A stretch of DNA of 64,000 nt from Sodaliphilus pleomorphus (GTDB taxonomy: Bacteria; Bacteroidota; Bacteroidia; Bacteroidales; Muribaculaceae), in contig NZ_CP045696.1 in the NCBI RefSeq assembly GCF_009676955.1, positions 1,428,501 to 1,492,500 on the forward strand, given 5' to 3'. Below the pieces are notes generated by a model. The model had not been told where the DNA came from, searched no databases, and worked only from the letters and a program-made list of their open reading frames with translations. Every line of letters begins with the position of its first letter. The first letter of the stretch is position 1. The position numbers were made by a program, and so were the translations under genes. Shown here piece by piece: positions 35,557-45,065 of this stretch.

Positions 35557-35984
35557 AAGCATTACTCCATACACTACTGTGCACCCTCGTGGTGCTCGCT
35601 GCCGGGTGGGCAACCCAGTCGTGCACCCACAACGGCGGCGACGTGAGCCCCTGGTGGGGCACTTGGCACGTGGAGAGCGTCGAGGCCCAGGGCAAGCCAG
35701 TGACCACTATCGCAGGCGACTTCTTCTTCCAGTTCCAGGGCGAAGTGGTGCGCTTGAGCTGGCGCAACGACCGCTACGACAGCGCCGAGAGCTACGGCAA
35801 CTGGAGCGAGGGCCAGGGCACCATCACCATGCGCTTTGTCAACCCCGACGCGCAGCCGCTCGCCCTGCCAGGCCTGGGCGCGACCACCACTTTCACCATC
35901 GAGCACAAGAGCCACCAGCGCATCGTGCTCTCGACAGTGGCCCAGGGCGCGAGCTACCGCTACACGCTCAAGAAAGTGGTATAG
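35553..35984 (+). CDS. Lipocalin-like lipoprotein
   Basis: 143 residues. The signal peptide has a lipobox Cys near residue 24 (WATQSCTHNGG). A compact beta-barrel-type domain has WWGTWHVESVEAQGKPVTT (34-52) as the lipocalin-like opening and RIVLSTVAQGASYRYTLKKV at the end. The ATG overlaps the wzi stop (ATGA), indicating coupled translation, and the gene closes the glsA-glsB-wzi operon. Ligand unknown. Confidence 0.65.
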   Translation: MKALLHTLLCTLVVLAAGWATQSCTHNGGDVSPWWGTWHVESVEAQGKPVTTIAGDFFFQFQGEVVRLSWRNDRYDSAESYGNWSEGQGTITMRFVNPDAQPLALPGLGATTTFTIEHKSHQRIVLSTVAQGASYRYTLKKVV

Positions 35985-36009
35985 TGTTGCTTTTTTCGCC
36001 CCAAAGTCG

Positions 36010-36017
36010 TAACTTTG
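36010..36017 (+). promoter_or_regulatory. -7 box of tyrS promoter
   Basis: TAACTTTG, 54 nt upstream of the tyrS ATG. Confidence 0.6.
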
Positions 36018-36071
36018 CACACCGCAACAATATTGGAAACAATTCACAACTAAACGTTTATCATTCAATCG

Positions 36072-37376
36072 ATGGATAATAAAATCAACTTTGTAAAAGA
36101 ACTTGAATGGCGTGGCATGATCAACAACATCATGCCAGGCACCGACGAACAACTCAACCGCGAGATGACATCGGCCTACGTGGGCATCGACCCCACGGCC
36201 GACTCACTGCATATAGGCCACCTGGTGGGCATCATGATGCTCAAGCACTTCCAGCGCGCCGGCCACCGGCCCATCGCCCTCATAGGCGGCGCCACCGGCA
36301 TGATAGGCGACCCCTCGATGAAGTCGCAAGAGCGCGTGCTCATCGACGAGCCCACCCTGCGCCACAACCAGGAGTGCATACGCCGCCAGCTGGCCAAGTT
36401 TCTCGACTTCGACAGCGACGCCCCCAACCACGCCATCCTGGTCAACAACTACGACTGGATGAAAAACTACAGCTTCCTGCAGTTCATACGCGACATTGGC
36501 AAGCACATCACCGTCAACTACATGATGGCCAAGGACTCGGTCAAGAAGCGCCTGGCCGCCAACGCCGACCACGGCATGTCGTTCACCGAGTTCTCCTACC
36601 AGCTGTTGCAGGGCTACGACTTCCTGCACCTGTACCGCGCCGAGGGCTGCAAGCTGCAGATGGGCGGCAGCGACCAGTGGGGCAACATCACCACCGGCAC
36701 CGAGCTCATACGCCGCATGGACGGCGGCGAGGCCTATGCCATCACCTGCCCCCTGATCACCAAGGCCGACGGCACCAAGTTTGGCAAGACCGAGGGCGGC
36801 AACGTGTGGCTCGACCCCAAGCGCACCTCGCCCTACAAGTTCTACCAGTTCTGGGTGAACGTGAGCGACGCCGATGCTGCCAAGTATATCAAAATCTTCA
36901 CCGACCTCACCCAAGACGACATCGCCGCCCTCGAGCAGCAACAGGCCGCCGACCCCGGCCAGCGCCCCCTGCAGAAGCGCCTGGCCAAGGAAATCACCAC
37001 CATGGTGCACAGCGCCCAGGACTACGAGACCGCAGTCGAGGCCTCGCAAATCCTCTTCAGCAACAAGGCCAACGACATCCTGCACAAGATCGACGAGGCC
37101 ACGCTGCTCAGCGTCTTCGAGGGCGTGCCGCAGTTTGAGGTGAGTCGCGACCGCCTCTCGGCCGGCATCCCCGCCATCCAGCTGCTCACCGACGAGGCCG
37201 CCGTCTTCTCCAGCAAGGGCGAAATGCGCAAGATGACACAGGGCGGCGGCGTGAGCATCAACAAGGAGAAACTCACCGACCCCAACGCCACTATCGACGC
37301 CAGCCACCTGCTCAACGGCAAGTACATCCTGGCCCAGCGCGGCAAGAAAAACTACTACCTGCTCATCGCCAAGTAG
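36072..37376 (+). CDS. tyrS: Tyrosine--tRNA ligase
   Basis: Class I synthetase of 434 residues. The HIGH motif is in [10 protein letters not shown] (47-50), and VGIDPTA (37-43) and [12 protein letters not shown] are the tyrosine-binding segments. [13 protein letters not shown] is the KMSKS-type loop. A C-terminal S4-type RNA-binding region follows, with [19 protein letters not shown] near the end. Length and motifs are normal; it charges tRNA-Tyr in the cytosol. Confidence 0.97.
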   Translation: MDNKINFVKELEWRGMINNIMPGTDEQLNREMTSAYVGIDPTADSLHIGHLVGIMMLKHFQRAGHRPIALIGGATGMIGDPSMKSQERVLIDEPTLRHNQECIRRQLAKFLDFDSDAPNHAILVNNYDWMKNYSFLQFIRDIGKHITVNYMMAKDSVKKRLAANADHGMSFTEFSYQLLQGYDFLHLYRAEGCKLQMGGSDQWGNITTGTELIRRMDGGEAYAITCPLITKADGTKFGKTEGGNVWLDPKRTSPYKFYQFWVNVSDADAAKYIKIFTDLTQDDIAALEQQQAADPGQRPLQKRLAKEITTMVHSAQDYETAVEASQILFSNKANDILHKIDEATLLSVFEGVPQFEVSRDRLSAGIPAIQLLTDEAAVFSSKGEMRKMTQGGGVSINKEKLTDPNATIDASHLLNGKYILAQRGKKNYYLLIAK

Positions 37377-37390
37377 CCACAGCCGCCAGC

Positions 37391-37473
37391 GTGCTGCCAG
37401 GCGGCAGCACGACAGCCCGCCACAACACACAGCGAGGGAGTGCCCCACCCACGGGAGCCTCCCTCGCTTTTGA
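37391..37473 (+). terminator. Terminator region after tyrS
   Basis: Two hairpins: GTGCTGCC / GGCAGCAC at 37391-37410, and AGCGAGGGAG / CTCCCTCGCT at 37431-37440 and 37459-37468 followed by T4. The second has the form of an intrinsic terminator. The remaining 37474-37660 holds nothing recognised. Confidence 0.75.
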
Positions 37474-37668
37474 TTTCACACCCCGCTGCCACGGGAGTCT
37501 CGCGTCACGTGCCACCATTAGTCCCCTGGCATTTTGTGGGTGAAGAATGGGCGGGCTGGCGGCGGGGCATGGCTTGGCACGCGACCCTTGCGCGGTGGCC
37601 CGCACGGCGGCAGGGGCGTGTTTACATCTATTAATAGTCGCGATGGGAGAAAGTCGGGTTTTTATTTG

Positions 37669-37676
37669 TAATTTTG
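37669..37676 (+). promoter_or_regulatory. -7 box of DUF1573 pair and meaB
   Basis: TAATTTTG, 18 nt before the ATG at 37695; this excludes the longer frame starting at 37674. Confidence 0.6.
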
Positions 37677-37694
37677 CCCAAAAACAAGGATAAC

Positions 37695-38087
37695 ATGAAG
37701 CGTATTCTCACAACGATTGTCATCGCCCTGGCCTTCAGCATCATGTCGCTGGCCCAGGGCTATGCCCAGGCCTACTTCCCGGTGCGCCTGCACGACTTTG
37801 GGTACATCAAGGAGGAGAAGGGTCCTGTGTCCTACACCTTCGAGCTCGAGAACAAGGGCACCAAGCCGCTCATCATCGTGCAGGTCACGGCCTCGTGCGG
37901 CTGCACGCGGCCCGAGTACTCGACGCGGCCCATCAAGCCTGGCAAGAAAGGCAAGATCCAGGTCACCTACAGCCCCTACGGGCGGCCGGGAGCCTTTGAA
38001 AAAATCATAAAAGTGAAGACCAACGGCCGCGAGAAGCGCACCCTGCTTGTGATCTCGGGCACTGTGATACCACGAGGCAAGAAATGA
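37695..38087 (+). CDS. DUF1573 secreted protein
   Basis: 130 residues. Signal peptide MKRILTTIVIALAFSIMSLA, then one DUF1573/ASH-like immunoglobulin-fold domain. It begins with VRLHDFGYIKEEKGPVSYTF and includes the cysteine pair TASCGCTRPEYS. Such proteins are widespread and uncharacterised in Bacteroidetes. The stop overlaps the next ATG (ATGA), and the next gene carries the same domain, so this is an operon of related proteins. Confidence 0.85.
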   Translation: MKRILTTIVIALAFSIMSLAQGYAQAYFPVRLHDFGYIKEEKGPVSYTFELENKGTKPLIIVQVTASCGCTRPEYSTRPIKPGKKGKIQVTYSPYGRPGAFEKIIKVKTNGREKRTLLVISGTVIPRGKK

Positions 38088-39211
38088 AACGAAGCATCGA
38101 GCTACACGAGTTGCTGCGCTGCACTGTGGCAGTGCTGGCGCTGGCGCTGTGGCTGCCGGCCGCATGGGGGCAGGGCGTGCCCACGTGGGTAGAGCAGGTG
38201 CACGACTTCGGCACCTTCAAGGAGGAGCTCAACACCGTGACCTGCACCATGCGCGTGGTGAACACGGGCGACTCGGCCATGGTCATCACCCGCGTGCAGC
38301 CCAACTGCGGCTGCACTGTGGCCCAATACAGCCACGAGGTGATGCAGCCTGGCGACACTGGCAGCGTCACGCTCACCTACAACGCCCGCCACATTCCAGG
38401 CCAGTTTGAGAAGAAGGTGCTGGTCTACACCAGCGGGCGGCCGCGCAAGACGGTGCTCACCATCAAGGGCAAGGTCATAGGCACGCCCGAGACCGTGAGC
38501 GACACCTACCCCTTTGCCGTGGGGCCGCTGCGCCTGAGCACGGGCAACTTGCCGCTGGGCGAGATCTACAAGGGCAAGGCCACCGATGCCTACATAAGCG
38601 GCTACAACACCGCCCCCGACACCATGCTCGTGAGCCTGGGCCGCGACATGCCTGCCACCATCTCGGCCCACGCCGTGCCCGACACCGTCGAGCCTGGCGG
38701 CCTCTTTATCATCTCGGTCTACTACCGCACGGCCCAAGCCAGGCTGTGGGGGCTCAACATCGACACGCTGAGCGTGCTGGCCACACCGCTGCACGCCACG
38801 TCGACAGCCACGAGCGGCGCTGCCAAGGTGAGCGTGATGTGCAACGTGAAAGAGGACTTCTCGCGCCTGGGCGACAAGCAGCGGCGCCAGGCCCCCGTAG
38901 TGGAGCTCTCGGCCACCAAGGTCGACTTTGGCGACGTGGCGGCAGGCACGGGTGCGGTCGAGCGCACGTTGCAGGTCAAGAACACCGGCCGCCACGCGCT
39001 CAAGCTGCGGCGGCTCTTTGTGCCCGGCGGCGAGGGCATCACGGCCACTTGCGACCAGGCCGAGATCAAGCGGGGGCGCACGGCCACCGTCACCTTGCGC
39101 CTCGACCCCAGCCGGCGCCGCGGCACGGTGGTGAACACGAGCCTCAACGTCATCACCAACGACCCCTACACCCCGCAGTCGCTGGTGCGGCTCGTGGGCA
39201 TCGTGCACTGA
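38084..39211 (+). CDS. DUF1573/ASH multi-domain secreted protein
   Basis: 375 residues. After a signal peptide (about 1-29) comes a first DUF1573 domain with EQVHDFGTFKEELNTVTCTM and PNCGCTVAQYSHEVMQPGD. A second, more diverged region lies at about 145-260, and a third ASH-like domain starts at VELSATKVDFGDVAAGTGAV. Only the first carries the CGC pair. It is translationally coupled to the single-domain homologue upstream. A structural or adhesive role in the envelope is likely, though no function is established. Confidence 0.8.
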   Translation: MKRSIELHELLRCTVAVLALALWLPAAWGQGVPTWVEQVHDFGTFKEELNTVTCTMRVVNTGDSAMVITRVQPNCGCTVAQYSHEVMQPGDTGSVTLTYNARHIPGQFEKKVLVYTSGRPRKTVLTIKGKVIGTPETVSDTYPFAVGPLRLSTGNLPLGEIYKGKATDAYISGYNTAPDTMLVSLGRDMPATISAHAVPDTVEPGGLFIISVYYRTAQARLWGLNIDTLSVLATPLHATSTATSGAAKVSVMCNVKEDFSRLGDKQRRQAPVVELSATKVDFGDVAAGTGAVERTLQVKNTGRHALKLRRLFVPGGEGITATCDQAEIKRGRTATVTLRLDPSRRRGTVVNTSLNVITNDPYTPQSLVRLVGIVH

Positions 39212-39270
39212 AACGGGTGCAAGCACAATCACAAGCAAAAAGAAACCTCTTAACTACATCAACAATCGAA

Positions 39271-40422
39271 ATGAGCACAACAAAAATCATCAAGCACACC
39301 GACGAGAATCCACAGGTCGAACACCCCGAGAACGAGGCCTGCTACAGCGGCCTGCAAGTGAACGCAGGCATCGAGCAGCCACCCGTGATCAACCCCTACC
39401 TGAAACACCGCAAGCACAGGCCGCAGCTCACGGCCGCCGACTATGTCGAGGGCCTGCGCAAGGGCGACACCACCATTCTGGGGCAGGCAGTGACCCTGGT
39501 CGAGAGCCTGCTGCCCGAGAAGCAAGCCGTGGCCCAGGAAGTGATCGAAAAGTGCCTGCCCTATGCGGGCAAGAGCCGCCGCATAGGCATCACCGGCGTG
39601 CCCGGCGCCGGCAAGAGCACCTCGATCGACGTCTTCGGCACCTACCTGCTCGACCGCAACCCCGCCGACAAGCTGGCCGTGCTGGCCATCGACCCCAGCA
39701 GCGAGCGCTCCAAGGGCTCGATACTGGGCGACAAGACCCGCATGGAGAAACTCTCGATACATCCCCGCGCCTTCATTCGCCCTTCGCCATCGGCCGGCTC
39801 GCTGGGCGGCGTGGCACGCAAGACCCGCGAGACGATAGTGCTGTGCGAGGCCGCCGGCTACAACCACATCTTTGTCGAGACCGTGGGCGTGGGCCAGAGC
39901 GAGACCGCCGTGCACTCGATGGTCGACTTCTTCCTGCTCATTCAGATTGCCGGCGCCGGCGACGAGCTGCAAGGCATCAAGCGCGGCATCATGGAGATGG
40001 CCGACGCCATCGCCATCAACAAGGCCGACGGCGACAACGTGGACCGCGCCAAGATTCAGGCCGCCGAGTTCCAGAATGCCCTCCACCTCTATCCCCTGCC
40101 TCCCAGCGGCGTCGAGCCCAAGGTCACGACCTACTCGGGCTACTACAACCTCAACATCGACACGCTGTGGCACATCATCGACGACTACTTCCAGGCTGTG
40201 GACCGCAACGGCTACTTCCAGGAGCGCCGCCGCCAGCAAGAGAAGTACTGGATGTATGAGACCATCAACGAGCAACTCAAAAGCAACTTCTACAACGACC
40301 CCGAAATCGACGACCTGCTGCGCATCAAGCAGCGCATGGTGCTCGACAACAAGCAGTCGTCGTTTGTGGCCGCTGGCGACATATTGAAATTTTATTTCGA
40401 CAAACTAAAAAAAACAGATTGA
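39271..40422 (+). CDS. meaB: Methylmalonyl-CoA mutase-associated GTPase
   Basis: 383-residue G3E-family GTPase that guards B12-dependent methylmalonyl-CoA mutase against inactivation. G1 is GVPGAGKST (109-117), switch/Walker B-like VLAIDPSSERSKGSILGDK follows at about 135-155, EAAGYNHIFVETVGVGQSET holds G3, and NKADGD is the G4 motif. No mutase subunit is adjacent. The start at 39271 follows the DUF1573 stop by 59 nt. The protein supports propionate/succinate metabolism. Confidence 0.93.
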   Translation: MSTTKIIKHTDENPQVEHPENEACYSGLQVNAGIEQPPVINPYLKHRKHRPQLTAADYVEGLRKGDTTILGQAVTLVESLLPEKQAVAQEVIEKCLPYAGKSRRIGITGVPGAGKSTSIDVFGTYLLDRNPADKLAVLAIDPSSERSKGSILGDKTRMEKLSIHPRAFIRPSPSAGSLGGVARKTRETIVLCEAAGYNHIFVETVGVGQSETAVHSMVDFFLLIQIAGAGDELQGIKRGIMEMADAIAINKADGDNVDRAKIQAAEFQNALHLYPLPPSGVEPKVTTYSGYYNLNIDTLWHIIDDYFQAVDRNGYFQERRRQQEKYWMYETINEQLKSNFYNDPEIDDLLRIKQRMVLDNKQSSFVAAGDILKFYFDKLKKTD

Positions 40423-40424
40423 TT

Positions 40425-40892
40425 ATGAACCGACTGATGCATATCGTGGCACTGCTGGCAGTGATACTGCTGTGTGCCAATTGCTCGACAACCCGCAAGC
40501 TCGAGGCCGACGCCGTGCCCATGGGCTATACCGAACTCCAGAACTACTATGTGAGCAACACCGTCTCGGTCAAGCAGCCTTATCGCCACGTGTTCACCAC
40601 CGAAGAGGAATTTAGCCGCTACTTCGGCGAGGCGGCCACCATGAGCCCCAACGGGCAAGCCACCGTCGTGAACTGGGGCACCCAGTATGTGCTGGCCGTG
40701 ATCAACCCGTCGACCGACCGCGCCACGCGCATGTATCCAGTGAGCGTGCTGCAAAACGGCGACGCCATCATCTTCAACTACAAGGTAGAGAAGGGCGAGA
40801 AGCAGTCCTACACCATCACCCCCTATGTGGCCGTGGTGCTCGACAAGCCCGTGAGCCAGCAGCAATACACCTTCTACTACAACGAGAAGTGA
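40425..40892 (+). CDS. Putative lipoprotein, conserved Bacteroidales type
   Basis: 155 residues starting MNRLMHIVALLAVILLCANC, a lipoprotein signal with Cys near residue 20. The mature part (YTELQNYYVSNTVSVKQPYR, then EEEFSRYFGEAATMSPNG and a closing strand PVSQQQYTFYYNEK) is beta-rich. I do not recognise the family. The start follows the meaB stop by 2 nt, so it is probably translated with meaB. A TTG/ATT start at 40419 is unlikely. Confidence 0.6.
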   Translation: MNRLMHIVALLAVILLCANCSTTRKLEADAVPMGYTELQNYYVSNTVSVKQPYRHVFTTEEEFSRYFGEAATMSPNGQATVVNWGTQYVLAVINPSTDRATRMYPVSVLQNGDAIIFNYKVEKGEKQSYTITPYVAVVLDKPVSQQQYTFYYNEK

Positions 40893-40944
40893 GCCTGGCA
40901 TTAACCTATATATATACACACACCAAAAAAGCAACAACACCACT

Positions 40945-41382
40945 ATGGACGACGACAAGAAATATTGCTACAAGTATCCACGTCCCGCAGTCACGACCGA
41001 CTGCGTGCTGCTCTCGCCCGACGGCGGACAGATGCAAGTGCTGCTCGTTGAGCGCGGCCACGAGCCCTACAAGGGCTGCTGGGCACTGCCTGGCGGCTTT
41101 ATCAACATCGACGAGGACGCCCCTGCCGCCTGCCGCCGCGAGCTCAAGGAGGAGACGGGCATCGCCGCGGGCCAGCTCATGCAGCTGGGCGCCTACACCA
41201 AGCCCGACCGCGACCCGCGCGGCCGCGTGATATCGATCGTGTTTCTGGCCTACGTCGACAAGCGCGTCGAGCCCCAGGCCGGCGACGACGCCAGCAAGGC
41301 CCGCTGGTTCAAGCTCACCGAGCTGCCCGAGTTGGCCTTCGACCATGCCCAGATACTGCGCGACGTGGCCGCAATGCTATAG
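40945..41382 (+). CDS. NUDIX hydrolase
   Basis: 145 residues. The Nudix box G-x5-E-x7-RELKEETGI is complete at 51-73. TDCVLLSPDGGQMQVLLVER before it and FLAYVDKRVEPQAGDDASKA after it match ADP-ribose pyrophosphatase-like members. It hydrolyses a nucleoside diphosphate linked to another group; the substrate is unproven. It is the last plus-strand gene before the convergent porX. Confidence 0.88.
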   Translation: MDDDKKYCYKYPRPAVTTDCVLLSPDGGQMQVLLVERGHEPYKGCWALPGGFINIDEDAPAACRRELKEETGIAAGQLMQLGAYTKPDRDPRGRVISIVFLAYVDKRVEPQAGDDASKARWFKLTELPELAFDHAQILRDVAAML

Positions 41383-41498
41383 CGCCACGCCGCACAGGGG
41401 GAGGGTAAGGGACAAAAAAATATTGCGCTCACCCGCCGCTATTGGGCAAAACCATGTGGCTCCACAGCACAGTGCGGCGGGGGTGCCGCCCCCTTCCT

Positions 41499-43043
41499 CT
41501 ACTTGGCCGTGAGTGTGACCAGCGGCACGAGCATTTCCTCCATCGAGATGCCGCCGTGCTGGAAGGTGTCGGTGTAATACTGCACGTAGTAGTTGTAGTT
41601 GTTGGGATAGGCAAAAAAGTCGCGGTTAGACGCAAAAATGTAGGTCGACGACACGTTGAGCAGCGGCAGCCCGTAGCGCTTGGGCTGTTTTATTTCATAC
41701 ACCTGCTTGGGGTTGTAGCTCAGGTTCTTGCCCACCTTGTAGCGCAGGTTGGTGTTGGTGTTCTTGTCGCCCACCACCTTGATGGCATTTTCCACGCGCA
41801 CGGTGCCGTGGTCGGTTGTGAGCACCACCTTCCACCCCTTGCGGGCGATGAGCTTGAAAATCTCGAGGGCATAGCTGTTGCGAAACCACGTCTCGGTGAG
41901 ACGGCGGTAGGCCTCGTCGTCGTTGGCCAGCTCGCGTATCATCTTGCTCTCGGTGCGGGCGTGCGACAAGATGTCGACAAAGTTGAACACCAGCACATTC
42001 AGGTCGTAGTTGTCGAGCTGGGAAAAATTCTGCACCAGGTGCTCGCCGGCAGCCGTGTCGTTCATCTTGTTGTAGGAGAACTTGAAGCGGCGTCGGTAGC
42101 GGTCGAAAAACGTCTGTATGAGCGGCGCCTCGTTCAGGTTCTTGCCCTCGTCCTCATCCTCGTCGACCCACAGGTCGGGAAACATGCGCTCGATGTCGAT
42201 AGGCATCAGGCCCGAGAAAATGGCGTTGCGGGCATATTGCGTGGCCGTGGGCAGGATGGTGGTGTAGAGCGCCTCGCTCTCCACGTTGAAGTAGTCGCTC
42301 AGCAGGGGGCTTATCGTCTTCCACTGGTCGAGGCGGAAGTTGTCGATCACTACAAAGCACACCTTCTCCTGGTTGTCGAGCAGGGGCAGCAGTTGCGTCT
42401 TGAATATCTCGTGGCTCATGAGCGGGTGCGTGTCGGTAGTGACCCATTTCTCATAGTTGCGACGCACAAACTTGGCCCAGGCGCTGTTGGCCTCCACCTT
42501 CTGGGCATGCAGCAAGTCGACCATGCCCGTGTCGGCATTGGAGAGCGACAGCTCCCAGCGCACGAGCGTGCTGTACACCTCATACCAGTCGTCGATCGTG
42601 GCCGCCATGTTGATCATCTGGCTTATGCGCATGAACTCCTGCTGGTAGTCGCTCTGCACCTTCTCGGCCACCAGGTCGCTGCTGTGCAGGTTCTTCTTTA
42701 TCGACAGCAATATCTGCATGGGGTTGACCGGCTTTATCAAGTAGTCGGCAATCTCGCTGCCTATGGCCTGGTTCATGATGTTCTCCTCCTCGCTCTTGGT
42801 GATCATGATCACCGGCACGTTGGGCTGTGCAATCTTTATCTGCTGCAAGGCCTCCAGGCCGCTTATGCCCGGCATGTTCTCGTCGAGAATGATCAAGTCG
42901 AAGTTTTGCGACTGCAGCAAGTCGAGCGCATCGCGGCCGTTGGTCACCGTGGTCACCTCGTAGCCCTTGTTGTTGAGAAACAAAATGTGTGGTTTCAGCA
43001 AGTCGATCTCGTCGTCGGCCCACAATATCTGTTCTTTGCTCAT
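41499..43043 (-). CDS. porX: T9SS response regulator PorX (REC-PglZ)
   Basis: 514 residues. A receiver domain (about 4-120) has the phospho-acceptor D54 in DLIILDENMPG, and K-type ITKSEEE follows. A linker leads to a large PglZ/alkaline-phosphatase-like domain with VCFVVIDNFRLDQW, PTATQYARNAIFSG and VVLTTDHGTVRVENA metal-site segments. PorX regulates and energises type IX secretion in Porphyromonas with the PorY kinase. It lies beside an AraC-type regulator, a C10 protease and a T9SS cargo gene. The TAACTTTG box is at 43114-43121. Confidence 0.9.
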   Translation of the reverse strand: MSKEQILWADDEIDLLKPHILFLNNKGYEVTTVTNGRDALDLLQSQNFDLIILDENMPGISGLEALQQIKIAQPNVPVIMITKSEEENIMNQAIGSEIADYLIKPVNPMQILLSIKKNLHSSDLVAEKVQSDYQQEFMRISQMINMAATIDDWYEVYSTLVRWELSLSNADTGMVDLLHAQKVEANSAWAKFVRRNYEKWVTTDTHPLMSHEIFKTQLLPLLDNQEKVCFVVIDNFRLDQWKTISPLLSDYFNVESEALYTTILPTATQYARNAIFSGLMPIDIERMFPDLWVDEDEDEGKNLNEAPLIQTFFDRYRRRFKFSYNKMNDTAAGEHLVQNFSQLDNYDLNVLVFNFVDILSHARTESKMIRELANDDEAYRRLTETWFRNSYALEIFKLIARKGWKVVLTTDHGTVRVENAIKVVGDKNTNTNLRYKVGKNLSYNPKQVYEIKQPKRYGLPLLNVSSTYIFASNRDFFAYPNNYNYYVQYYTDTFQHGGISMEEMLVPLVTLTAK

Positions 43044-43113
43044 AGTCTTTCTGTGCTCTTTGATTTGTTTTACACCTCAGGCGGCCCTGCTGGCGCATCG
43101 GCCCGCCCGCCTG

Positions 43114-43121
43114 CAAAGTTA
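43114..43121 (-). promoter_or_regulatory. -7 box of porX promoter
   Basis: Reverse-strand TAACTTTG, 71 nt before the porX ATG. Confidence 0.6.
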
Positions 43122-43216
43122 ACCCATAATTCCTCCCCCTGCAATACCCCCGCACGCCCAGCCACAGCGAAAAAATGGCGTGGCATGTGCGGCAGGGCTG
43201 GCGGGGGCTGGCGGCC

Positions 43217-44863
43217 TTAGCCCTTGTGGTGCGCCTGGCGAAGATAATCGGAAGGCGAGATGCCCGTGACGCGCTTGAAAGCCAAGGCAAAATTAGACCG
43301 CGACCCGAAGCCCACATCGTTGGCAATAGCCGCAATGGTGAGGTGGCCATAGTGCTCCTGGTCACCAAGCCGCCTGCAGGCCTCGGCCACACGCGCCTCA
43401 TTGAGAAGCTGCTTGAAGTTCTTGCGATACCGCTCGTTGATGACATGCGACACATATTTGTCGTTCGACTCCACAAGTGTGGCCAGTTGATGCAGAGAGA
43501 AGTCTTGCGCACAGAAGATTTCAGGGTTGTTGATCGTCTGGTCTATGTGCTCCAGCAGCGAACTCTTCAGGTCCTCGCTGAGCCCCGCCGCGCGATTGAG
43601 GCCCGATTGCGCGGCGGTCGCAATTGCGCTCTTGTGCTCCAGCAGCTCCACATTTTTCTCATAGAGTTTTCTCACATAGGCCTTCTGCTTGCGCAGCCCG
43701 CGTATGTTCACCACCAGCGCCACGGCAATGACAATGATGAAAGCCAGCAACACCAGCACGGCCATCACCATCTGGTGGTGCCGGGCATTGCTCTCGGCAA
43801 GCTGGGTGTTCACCCTTGAAAGCTCGTGTACGAAAACCGAGCGCTCCATGCGGTCGGCATTGCTCCTTGTGAGCAGACTGTCTTTTGATTTCAAATACAG
43901 GTAGTCGTAGTGAGTGGCCAAGGCCGTCTCCCCACGTTCGCGATACAGGTCCGACTTGTGTTGCAAAACCTTGTTGTGGGTGGCGGCGTCGGCATATTGC
44001 GAGGCATATTCCTCAAGTCGGTCAAGGATGTGCATTGCCTCGTCCCATTGCTTTGTCTTGTGATAGACTTCATATATATTCCAGAGCGCCAGCACCCTGC
44101 AGTTCATTGTCACCGACTTCACGGCGTCGGCATCGCGCAGTTGCTGCCTGAACGTGGCCAAAGCTTCCCGGTATGCCCCCCTGTTGTAGGCCAACGTGCC
44201 CCGATAGTCGTCATAAACAAACTTCGACAGCGGGTCGTGTCTCAGAGCGGGAATGCTTAGGAACCGCCGGAGATCATCCTGTATCTTGCCTGCTGAACCC
44301 GCTTCGGAAAACGATGTAAACAGATTGAGGAAACTTGCGCTTGCCACATCCCATTGCTTCTGCCTCACGGCTTCGTCAAAGGCCAGGCGGCAGTATTTCT
44401 GTATTTGATTCTCGCTGTCGCCTATGCCCAGCAGCTCGCTGCGGCTGGAATATATGCCAGCCAGGTTCACATAGGCATAGGCGAGATTGTCGTCGATGCG
44501 GTATTTCTTGCTTACCGCCACCGCCTGCGAGAGATAGTCGTAGGCGTGTTCAAAGTCAAGATAGTAGCACCCGTAGAGATAGCCCAAATTGTTTAGGGCA
44601 AGTGCATAGCACCGCATTTCGGCCTTGCTGCCCGTTTTTTTTCTATACCTGTTGGCTATGATGGTGTAGCACACCAATGCCGAATCGGGCTTGTGCCGCA
44701 CATCGAGATAGTGCTTGCCCAAGTTCAAAAGGCGCTCGGTGGGCATGACGTTGTATTTCTTAAACTCCCTTGTGCCGAAGGCGGCCCCTGCCGCATAGCC
44801 ACGCGTCGCAACAAGAAATAGCAATGACAATATATATATTATGGTGTGTCGCATGAGTAGCAA
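43217..44863 (-). CDS. TPR-transmembrane-AraC family regulator (second copy)
   Basis: 548 residues. N-terminal signal/anchor segment (MRHTIIYILSLLFLVATRGY; starts at 44863 or 44854), TPR-like helical region (about 35-340), transmembrane helix MVMAVLVLLAFIIVIAVALV (about 370-390), then a coiled linker and C-terminal AraC-type domain with FKQLLNEARVAEACRRLGD and GFGSRSNFALAFKRVTGISP. It shares architecture with the regulator at 20601 and is also divergent from a C10 protease, here at 45066. It follows porX in direction but has its own upstream region. Confidence 0.85.
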   Translation of the reverse strand: MLLMRHTIIYILSLLFLVATRGYAAGAAFGTREFKKYNVMPTERLLNLGKHYLDVRHKPDSALVCYTIIANRYRKKTGSKAEMRCYALALNNLGYLYGCYYLDFEHAYDYLSQAVAVSKKYRIDDNLAYAYVNLAGIYSSRSELLGIGDSENQIQKYCRLAFDEAVRQKQWDVASASFLNLFTSFSEAGSAGKIQDDLRRFLSIPALRHDPLSKFVYDDYRGTLAYNRGAYREALATFRQQLRDADAVKSVTMNCRVLALWNIYEVYHKTKQWDEAMHILDRLEEYASQYADAATHNKVLQHKSDLYRERGETALATHYDYLYLKSKDSLLTRSNADRMERSVFVHELSRVNTQLAESNARHHQMVMAVLVLLAFIIVIAVALVVNIRGLRKQKAYVRKLYEKNVELLEHKSAIATAAQSGLNRAAGLSEDLKSSLLEHIDQTINNPEIFCAQDFSLHQLATLVESNDKYVSHVINERYRKNFKQLLNEARVAEACRRLGDQEHYGHLTIAAIANDVGFGSRSNFALAFKRVTGISPSDYLRQAHHKG

Positions 44864-45065
44864 TCTTTGAATACACTCGTAAAGTTACTAAAAAAGTTAC
44901 TAAAATATTTCATGCCGATTTCCTTTTTTTTCGACCCCGACGAGGAGGACAACGTTTCTTTTATGTTCTGTTTCCTTGAAATTAGACACGCCCAAGAGGT
45001 TGAAAAGGAAGCCACTGCCCATAAATTTCCTAAATTTGCGACGAACCAACAAAACCATTAATATT
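44864..45065. promoter_or_regulatory. Divergent control region of regulator 2 and protease 2
   Basis: 202 bp. It holds a forward TAAATTTG box at 45031-45038 for the protease. Near the regulator start is a tandem 12-bp repeat, AAAGTTACTAA at 44881 and 44893, whose reverse strand reads TAACTTT-type -7 sequences. The repeat could be a double promoter or a binding site. Confidence 0.5.
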
